DNA of 36,416 bases. Source: Candidatus Adlerbacteria bacterium (GTDB taxonomy: Bacteria > Patescibacteriota > Minisyncoccia > Phycocordibacterales > SBAW01). The first letter of the stretch is position 1; each line of letters starts with the position of its first letter. The stretch lies in NCBI GenBank assembly GCA_903900775.1, contig CAIUOD010000014.1:1-36416 (forward strand). Reading direction: 5' to 3'. The notes under the pieces are model-generated. The model did not search any database and had not been told where the DNA came from. It was given only the letters and a program-made list of their open reading frames with translations. Positions 31,244 to 36,416 of the stretch are shown here, in pieces. Position numbers and translations under genes: made by a program.

Positions 31244-32316
31244 GATTGCATGAAAGCAAGTATCGCTGTCGCACGTTTCTCCCAGGTATAGCGCTCGACG
31301 TCTCGCCGCGCTCGCCCCGCGAGCGCGGCCGCTCGTTGCGTATCCGCAACGAGCGTGCGAATGCCCTCTGCCAAGGCGCTCGGGTCATCGGGCGCAACTA
31401 AAAGTGCGTTTTCATGATTGAGCACCTCGCGCAGCGAAGGCAAGTCGCTCGCGACCATAGGCCGCCCGGCCGCCATATACTCGAAGAGCTTCATGGGTGA
31501 GGTGGAAAGCCGAGAGATCTCTTGTTTGGCCGAATTGGGCAGGACCACCACGTCGGCCGCCCTTAAATACAAAGGGATCTCGTCGTGCGGGCGATGCCCC
31601 ACCAGCTCCACGTTGGGCCTCTTGGGGTAGAGCGAATAAAAGTAGTCCACATAGTGTGGCTTGCCGCCCACAATGACAAAGAGATACTCATCGCCGAATT
31701 CTCGCGCCGCCTCAACGAGCACGCCAACACCTTTCCACGGCTCATCTATTGAACCCGTATACACGACAATATGTTTCTCCTGCGGGAGCTGTAATCTTTT
31801 GCGCGCATCCTCTTTGCTTGAAGCAATATCGAATGTCGCGATGTCGACCGCGTCGGGCGCCACGAGAATCTGCCCCTCCGGATAGCCTACTTCTTTGAGT
31901 TGCCCCGCCATCGCACGGGTTATCGAGACGACGCGCACGGTGCACTTGAGCGTATGACGAAACCATCTTTTATGGAGATACGCCGAGTGGTGCAATTCAT
32001 AGATAAATCTGACTGGTAATTTAAAAAATAGTTTGTTGAACACCGTCATAAAAAATAGGAGCCTCTCTTCGCGGCAATAGATATGCGTTGTATGCTCGCG
32101 TCTTGCCAAAACCAGATACGCCCACGCCAAGGTGAAGCTCCGGCCGTGCCCCATAACCGCGGTTGGCACCTGCAGATCAATATCTTTTGCCTGCCCGATA
32201 CCGAGCAGAAAATTGCCCGGTAACTGCTGATTAAAGGCCTGCGCCATGCTCACCACCTGGATGCGGTTGGCGCGCACGGAGGGCAGTTCTATAGAAGTTG
32301 CGTAGAGAAGCTTCAT
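31240..32316 (-). CDS. GT4 family glycosyltransferase
   Basis: 358 residues. N-domain MKLLYATSIELPSVRANRIQ, typical of GT4 enzymes; C-domain VVYTGSIDEPWKGVGVLVEA and STSPMKLFEYMAAGRPMVAS. The acidic pair is partly changed (SPMKLFE). ATGA overlap with both neighbours, so it is part of a polycistronic unit from 33506 to 29472. Confidence 0.9.
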   Translation of the reverse strand: MKLLYATSIELPSVRANRIQVVSMAQAFNQQLPGNFLLGIGQAKDIDLQVPTAVMGHGRSFTLAWAYLVLARREHTTHIYCREERLLFFMTVFNKLFFKLPVRFIYELHHSAYLHKRWFRHTLKCTVRVVSITRAMAGQLKEVGYPEGQILVAPDAVDIATFDIASSKEDARKRLQLPQEKHIVVYTGSIDEPWKGVGVLVEAAREFGDEYLFVIVGGKPHYVDYFYSLYPKRPNVELVGHRPHDEIPLYLRAADVVVLPNSAKQEISRLSTSPMKLFEYMAAGRPMVASDLPSLREVLNHENALLVAPDDPSALAEGIRTLVADTQRAAALAGRARRDVERYTWEKRATAILAFMQS

Positions 32317-33506
32317 GCCTGCCCCAGCGCTTGAGCGTACTGCCCAATAGTATCTTGTGCGTCAAAATGCGCTGAGCGCTCGATCCCGGCCTGGGCGTAT
32401 TTTTGCCGCATTTCGGCACTCTCGAGCATTGCACTGAGTGCTTTGACGAGGGCCTCCTCATCGCCGACCGCCGTGAGCACGCCGTACGCGGCATACTCGA
32501 CCCCACTTTCAAGCTGTGTCCGGTGGTCGGTGTCGGGGGCCAAAATTTCGCGCGGTCCCGAAGAACAATCGGTTGCGATGGACGGGAGCCCCACGATGAG
32601 CGCCTCCAGAAGCGCGTTGGGTAGACCTTCCCACAGCGAAGAGAGGACAAACACGTCGGCTTTACTCATGAATGCGTAGGGATTTTCTTCGTAGCCAGGG
32701 AGCGAGACGCTGTCGCCCAAGCCGAGCTCACGCACTAACGCTTCCAATCGCGGCCCTTCGCGCCCAACACCAAGGATGATAAGGCGCGCCGGCGTCTTCT
32801 TGATCACCTGCGCGAAGGCACGAATAAGTAGCGGAAAGTTTTTCTGCACCCGCAGGCGCCCAATACCCAAGACCACCGGCAGTGTTTTCTGGACAAGCCA
32901 AAGGTGCTCGGCTTTTTCTTTTGCTTTCTCTACTATTTCTGCGCGTGGTTTGGGGTTGTAGATGACCGTCACGCGCTTCGGCTCGATACCGGTTTGCAAA
33001 ATAACTTCGTCTGCAACCCCGAGCGAATTGGCGATGATGCAATCTGCCTGTTTATATAGACGGCGAACAAAAAACGGGATGATTTTGCTCTTTCCCTCGT
33101 AGTGTTCAAAAAGTTCCCCGAGCACGCTACCAATCCGAAGCACCACACGGATCGGCTCGGCGCGTTTATTCCGAAAAACAACGTAGCGACGGGCGACGAG
33201 CGCCAAGAGCTGTGAATATTCGTCTGCCGCCAAAATGACGTTTGGTTGTTCCAACTTCAGGTAGTCGATGAGTGGGGATAGCGAGGAGAGCATCCGCGAG
33301 CGCCGGAGCGAGATTACCCGCACACTAGGATTAACCGTCGTGGCAAGTTGGCCCACCGGATTGAGAACTAAGAGGTCAACCTGCGGCTTCCCTCCCGTGC
33401 TCGACGTGCGCGCGGCAAAGGTGTTCGCGAGCTCGACCATCTGCTTCTCCCCCCCACCGGCCCGAAACGAAGAGATAAAAAAGGCTATTTTTTTATTAGT
33501 GGGCAT
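32313..33506 (-). CDS. GT4 family glycosyltransferase
   Basis: 397 residues from the ATG at 33506 (MPTNKKIAFFISSFRAGGGE). AGGGEKQMVELA is the N-domain loop; VVLGIGRLRVQKNFPLLIRAF and WEGLPNALLEALIVGLPSIA give the C-domain with the EX7E pair. A longer frame from 33551 is open but would run into the divergent gene's promoter zone. TACAGT lies 16 nt before the ATG, giving a short leader. First gene of the minus-strand unit. Confidence 0.92.
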   Translation of the reverse strand: MPTNKKIAFFISSFRAGGGEKQMVELANTFAARTSSTGGKPQVDLLVLNPVGQLATTVNPSVRVISLRRSRMLSSLSPLIDYLKLEQPNVILAADEYSQLLALVARRYVVFRNKRAEPIRVVLRIGSVLGELFEHYEGKSKIIPFFVRRLYKQADCIIANSLGVADEVILQTGIEPKRVTVIYNPKPRAEIVEKAKEKAEHLWLVQKTLPVVLGIGRLRVQKNFPLLIRAFAQVIKKTPARLIILGVGREGPRLEALVRELGLGDSVSLPGYEENPYAFMSKADVFVLSSLWEGLPNALLEALIVGLPSIATDCSSGPREILAPDTDHRTQLESGVEYAAYGVLTAVGDEEALVKALSAMLESAEMRQKYAQAGIERSAHFDAQDTIGQYAQALGQA

Positions 33507-33573
33507 GTCTTTAGGTACCTGAACTGTAAAAGAAAAGCGGCTGGTATGCAAGGGCGTTATCCCGTAAATGCGG

Positions 33574-33579
33574 TATTAT
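33574..33579 (+). promoter_or_regulatory. -10 element of the plus-strand GT4 gene (leaderless)
   Basis: TATTAT, 8 nt before the ATG at 33588. Confidence 0.45.
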
Positions 33580-33587
33580 GGGAACGC

Positions 33588-34730
33588 ATGTTATTGGTAA
33601 ATCTTACGTTTAAACGATTTCCTGCCCACACCGCGGACGCCCATTATGTGCGTGAGCTATCAAAAGGATTCGGCCGCGTACTTGGGGAGGATTTTCTACT
33701 CGTCGCGGCAAACGACACTTCGAACGAACTGCACGAGATACCCCACCGAATCATAGGCTTCAGACGAAAGTCGGGGCGACCTTTGTATTATTTCTTCTAT
33801 ATCCCGTTTTTGTTTTTTGCTCTGCGCCGACACTCACGCGAGAGAATAGTGTTTTTCTCGAATGACCACTTCCTCCTCGCATCACTGCTCCTCTGGAGAA
33901 AAACATTTTTCTTTTCGTATCGCGTATGCGCCGATTGGCACATGCTCGTGGAGAATTGGAAGGATTCGTTTGTCGCCCACCACGCCGACCTACACATCAC
34001 GACCAGCAACCATCTGCGCGAGAAGCTTACACAAGAGCTCGGAATCAATCCAGCGAAAGTATATACGGTCTATGGCGGTGTCGGTGAGTCCGTAGTATCA
34101 AAGGCGGTGTCAAAAATAATGTCACGCAAGGAGCTCGGTTTGCCAGAAAATAAAACACTCGTCGGTTATGTTGGTTTTTTTAAAACGCTTGGCATGGAGA
34201 AGGGTATCGGCACGATGATTGATTCGCTTACCTATCTAGAGCAAGCCAAAGACATCGTGATGGTTTTTGTTGGTGGCCTACCGAATGAAATTGAGCAGTA
34301 CCAAAACAAAGCACGAGAGGCGGGGGTGCTTGATCGTTGTTTGTTTGTGGAGCGTGTCCCCTCCGAGCGCACGGCGATCTACGAGCAGGCAATGGATATT
34401 CTCACTATCCCCTACCCTGACGAACCGCATTTTAGAAACTACGGCTTCCCGATGAAAACGTGGGAGTATATGGCAAGCGGCATCCCTATTATCTATTCCA
34501 ACTTGCCGATTATCGACGAAGTGCTACATGAGTATGGCTTTCCCTTTACACCAGGGGATGCTCACTCATTGGCCAAGACGGTGCAGAGCGTACTGATGGA
34601 CAATGAAGAAGTCGCCAAGCGCGTAGGTGGAGCAAAACAGCGCGCTCACGACCTGACGTGGGATAAAAAAGCAAAGATGATTTGTGCTAAAGTGGAAGAA
34701 AACATATGCACAACATCTTATATAAAATAA
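33588..34730 (+). CDS. GT4-like glycosyltransferase
   Basis: 380 residues from ATG 33588 (MLLVNLTFKRFPAHTADAHY). C-domain LVGYVGFFKTLGMEKGIGTM and FPMKTWEYMASGIPIIYSNL. An upstream ATG at 33546 is in frame, but TATTAT sits 8 nt before 33588. The gene is more AT-rich than its neighbours. It overlaps the following methyltransferase gene by 25 nt. Confidence 0.88.
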   Translation: MLLVNLTFKRFPAHTADAHYVRELSKGFGRVLGEDFLLVAANDTSNELHEIPHRIIGFRRKSGRPLYYFFYIPFLFFALRRHSRERIVFFSNDHFLLASLLLWRKTFFFSYRVCADWHMLVENWKDSFVAHHADLHITTSNHLREKLTQELGINPAKVYTVYGGVGESVVSKAVSKIMSRKELGLPENKTLVGYVGFFKTLGMEKGIGTMIDSLTYLEQAKDIVMVFVGGLPNEIEQYQNKAREAGVLDRCLFVERVPSERTAIYEQAMDILTIPYPDEPHFRNYGFPMKTWEYMASGIPIIYSNLPIIDEVLHEYGFPFTPGDAHSLAKTVQSVLMDNEEVAKRVGGAKQRAHDLTWDKKAKMICAKVEENICTTSYIK

Positions 34731-35401
34731 AGGAGGTCGGCTCAGAAGCTCGAGCGCGTTTTGAACAGAATAGTCATATCCGCGAGATTCTTTTGCGTCG
34801 ACCCGAATTGACACAGCTCGTATCCGAACAGGCAAGAGCGCAAACGCAACTTCGACCGCTCTATGAAGAATATGTAACGTCGGTTTCCACAGCAGATATG
34901 GCAGTGAGTCTCCCGATAGCATCTCTGTGTCTGGCGCTATGTCGTATTGAACATCCAAAACGCATACTTGATCTTGGCTCCGGATTCAGTTCCTTTATCT
35001 TTCGAATGCATGCAACTGAGTTGGGCGGATGCGAAGTGTATTCTGCCGACGATTCTGCAGAGTGGCTACACAAAACTCGTGACTATCTCATCACCAAACA
35101 AATGCCCGCAACTAACCTGTATGAATGGCCGCTTCCCAAAGACACCGATAAATTTGATTTTATTTTTCATGATCTTGGTAGCCGACACGTGCGCGCAGAC
35201 ACGCTCAAAGAAGTGTATGGGCTTGCAAATCCAGGTGCGTTTATTGTATTGGACGATTCCCATAAAATAGGATACGCCGCACGCGCTCAGGCGTTTCTCT
35301 CATCTATTAACAATCGGTACTATAGTTTGCGCAGGTATACCTTCGACCCAAAAGCTCGTTTTGACCCTAAACTATACGCTGTTTTGGTTGTGAAAAAATA
35401 A
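34706..35401 (+). CDS. class I SAM-dependent methyltransferase-like protein
   Basis: 231 residues. SAM-binding loop ILDLGSGFSSFIF at about residue 88, an acidic residue in VYSADDSAEW, and FIFHDLGSRH and GAFIVLDDSHK later. The N-terminal 60 residues are helical and charged. It is coupled to the glycosyltransferase by a 25-nt overlap. The substrate is unknown. It stops 1 nt from the convergent deacetylase gene. Confidence 0.82.
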   Translation: MHNILYKIKEVGSEARARFEQNSHIREILLRRPELTQLVSEQARAQTQLRPLYEEYVTSVSTADMAVSLPIASLCLALCRIEHPKRILDLGSGFSSFIFRMHATELGGCEVYSADDSAEWLHKTRDYLITKQMPATNLYEWPLPKDTDKFDFIFHDLGSRHVRADTLKEVYGLANPGAFIVLDDSHKIGYAARAQAFLSSINNRYYSLRRYTFDPKARFDPKLYAVLVVKK

Positions 35402-35402
35402 A

Positions 35403-36200
35403 TTAAAATTTTTGTTTCAAATCCTGGGGAAACCGTTTGACTGCAAGATAATCCTCGTACGAATCAGAAAGCCTTAATTTGAATTGTCCGAAATTGTCCG
35501 AGGGTAGCACCGCGTTCCGTGGCAGACGATACAGATCGGCATTCGCTCGGATGAGGCCGGGCTTTGTGCCAAAGGCGGCGGCGAAATTTTGCTTTCTTAA
35601 AATTTCGATGGCTTCTTTCTTGATTTTACCATGCGGATAGGCAAATACATTCGCTGATTTTTTCGTCATGCTTTCTACCATGCGCCGCGAATCTACGAGC
35701 TCCTTTGTTATATTTTCGACAGAAATTTCTGTAAATTTCGGGTGTGTATGGGAGTGCGGCATGATTTCAAAAAGCCCGCTCTGCGCCATCACTGAAATTT
35801 CCTCTTCGTTCACAAAGGGAAGCGCTGGCCCCCCGCCTGCTCGGCCATGTTGGCCGACGAGACTCGTAGTGAGAAACAGCGTCGCCTTAATATTGTATTT
35901 TTTTAATATCGGAAACGCCGTCGTGTAGTTATCCCGATAGCCATCGTCGAAGGTGATGCAGACACGACTATGAGCTTCGCCACGTTCAAGAAGTGTGGGA
36001 ATTTCGGAAGCGAAGATGGTTTGGAATCCACGCTTATGGATATAGCGCATCTGGTGCTCAAATTTTTGGGGAGAAACCGCGAGTAGCGTCGGTGCCGAAG
36101 ATATCGAGTGGTACATGAGCACACTCACGCCGGTGAGCCTTCGCGGGAACAGGCCAAATATTGGCATAAGCAGATGATCCATCAAAACAGATTTATTCAT
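35403..36200 (-). CDS. polysaccharide deacetylase (NodB domain)
   Basis: 265 residues. SVLMYHSIS, then the metal and base motif CITFDDGYRDN, HSHTH for the two metal-binding histidines, and VFAYPHGKIKKEAIEIL. NodB enzymes remove N- or O-acetyl groups from sugars. The first 25 residues are moderately hydrophobic and may attach it to the membrane. The ATG overlaps the stop of the upstream partial gene (ATGA). Confidence 0.93.
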   Translation of the reverse strand: MNKSVLMDHLLMPIFGLFPRRLTGVSVLMYHSISSAPTLLAVSPQKFEHQMRYIHKRGFQTIFASEIPTLLERGEAHSRVCITFDDGYRDNYTTAFPILKKYNIKATLFLTTSLVGQHGRAGGGPALPFVNEEEISVMAQSGLFEIMPHSHTHPKFTEISVENITKELVDSRRMVESMTKKSANVFAYPHGKIKKEAIEILRKQNFAAAFGTKPGLIRANADLYRLPRNAVLPSDNFGQFKLRLSDSYEDYLAVKRFPQDLKQKF

Positions 36201-36416
36201 AGCATGTTTAGCATATTTGCAAGCACTTCTCTCACCGGCACCTCGCCAAACGGTTTGAGGCGGCCGTTTATATGAGCGCGCAGGTACGCCTCACCTTCGT
36301 GAGCCTCGGTATCCTCTGTAAAACGATAGAGAACCCGGGCCTGCGGGGCATAAAAAGGTAGCCAATTGGCCGTGCCGTGGTGAGCTACACAGAGAACTTT
36401 TGTGCCGAGGAAGCAC
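36197..36416 (-). CDS. partial protein, C-terminal 72 residues only
   Basis: Open frame from the right edge to TGA at 36197-36199. The visible part includes VLCVAHHGTANWLPFYAP and ends LANMLNML. The HHGTANWLPF stretch loosely recalls the HGA-x-x-N motif of GT61-type enzymes, but that is weak. The ATGA overlap with the deacetylase shows that they are cotranscribed. The true product needs the neighbouring sequence. Confidence 0.6.
   Translation of the reverse strand, partial: CFLGTKVLCVAHHGTANWLPFYAPQARVLYRFTEDTEAHEGEAYLRAHINGRLKPFGEVPVREVLANMLNML

Overview
The window looks like a chromosome segment of a Patescibacteria (candidate phyla radiation) bacterium, most likely a Parcubacteria lineage of the Kaiserbacteria type. 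This is inferred from gene content: a giant surface protein of the NVGIGT / SRLSVWG type, small membrane proteins with an N-terminal helix-turn-helix, Ig-like 'ATIDQSSL' surface proteins, short in-frame repeats (SGQA and LPAGKAG types) inside housekeeping genes, very tight packing, and a standard genetic code. No tRNA, rRNA, CRISPR array or insertion sequence was seen.

Layout. 1-4313 (minus): most of a giant membrane-anchored surface protein whose C-terminus lies beyond the left edge. 4625-9334 (minus): HTH-membrane protein, gatB, obg, a holin-like membrane protein, a CcdA-like protein and a TspO-like protein. 9357-10555: a 331-residue protein of unknown function lying between two identical 23-bp copies of the end of secA. 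10528-14432 (minus): secA and murB, separated by a 341-bp gap with a terminator. 14479-16482 (minus): secreted peptidoglycan-binding/Ig protein. 16580-18737 (plus): a GT-C-like membrane protein and a GT2-GtrA fusion. 18739-23210 (minus): anchored Ig/PsbP-like protein, O-antigen ligase with TPRs, and a sugar epimerase. 23226-25518: a HAD phosphatase-UbiA phosphoribosyltransferase (split by a frameshift) divergent from a PRPP synthetase. 25493-27417 (minus): an SMR-type small transporter and a DUF2079-like membrane protein. 27495-36416: a polysaccharide cluster with flippase, FkbM and other methyltransferases, four GT4 glycosyltransferases, a polysaccharide deacetylase and a partial gene.

How the genes work together. 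Most of the right-hand 20 kb builds, modifies, flips and joins cell-surface glycans. The 22-27.4 kb block can be read as a lipid-linked pentose pathway: PRPP synthesis, transfer to polyprenyl phosphate, dephosphorylation, possible epimerisation, flipping and use by a GT-C enzyme. The left part makes and exports surface proteins (SecA, giant protein, Ig proteins).

The most striking general signal concerns promoters. At least twelve genes have a -10-like hexamer ending only 6-9 nt before the start codon, which predicts leaderless mRNAs as the normal mode here. The one gene that clearly departs from this, with a strong Shine-Dalgarno sequence, is the unknown gene between the secA-end repeats, which fits an acquired cassette.
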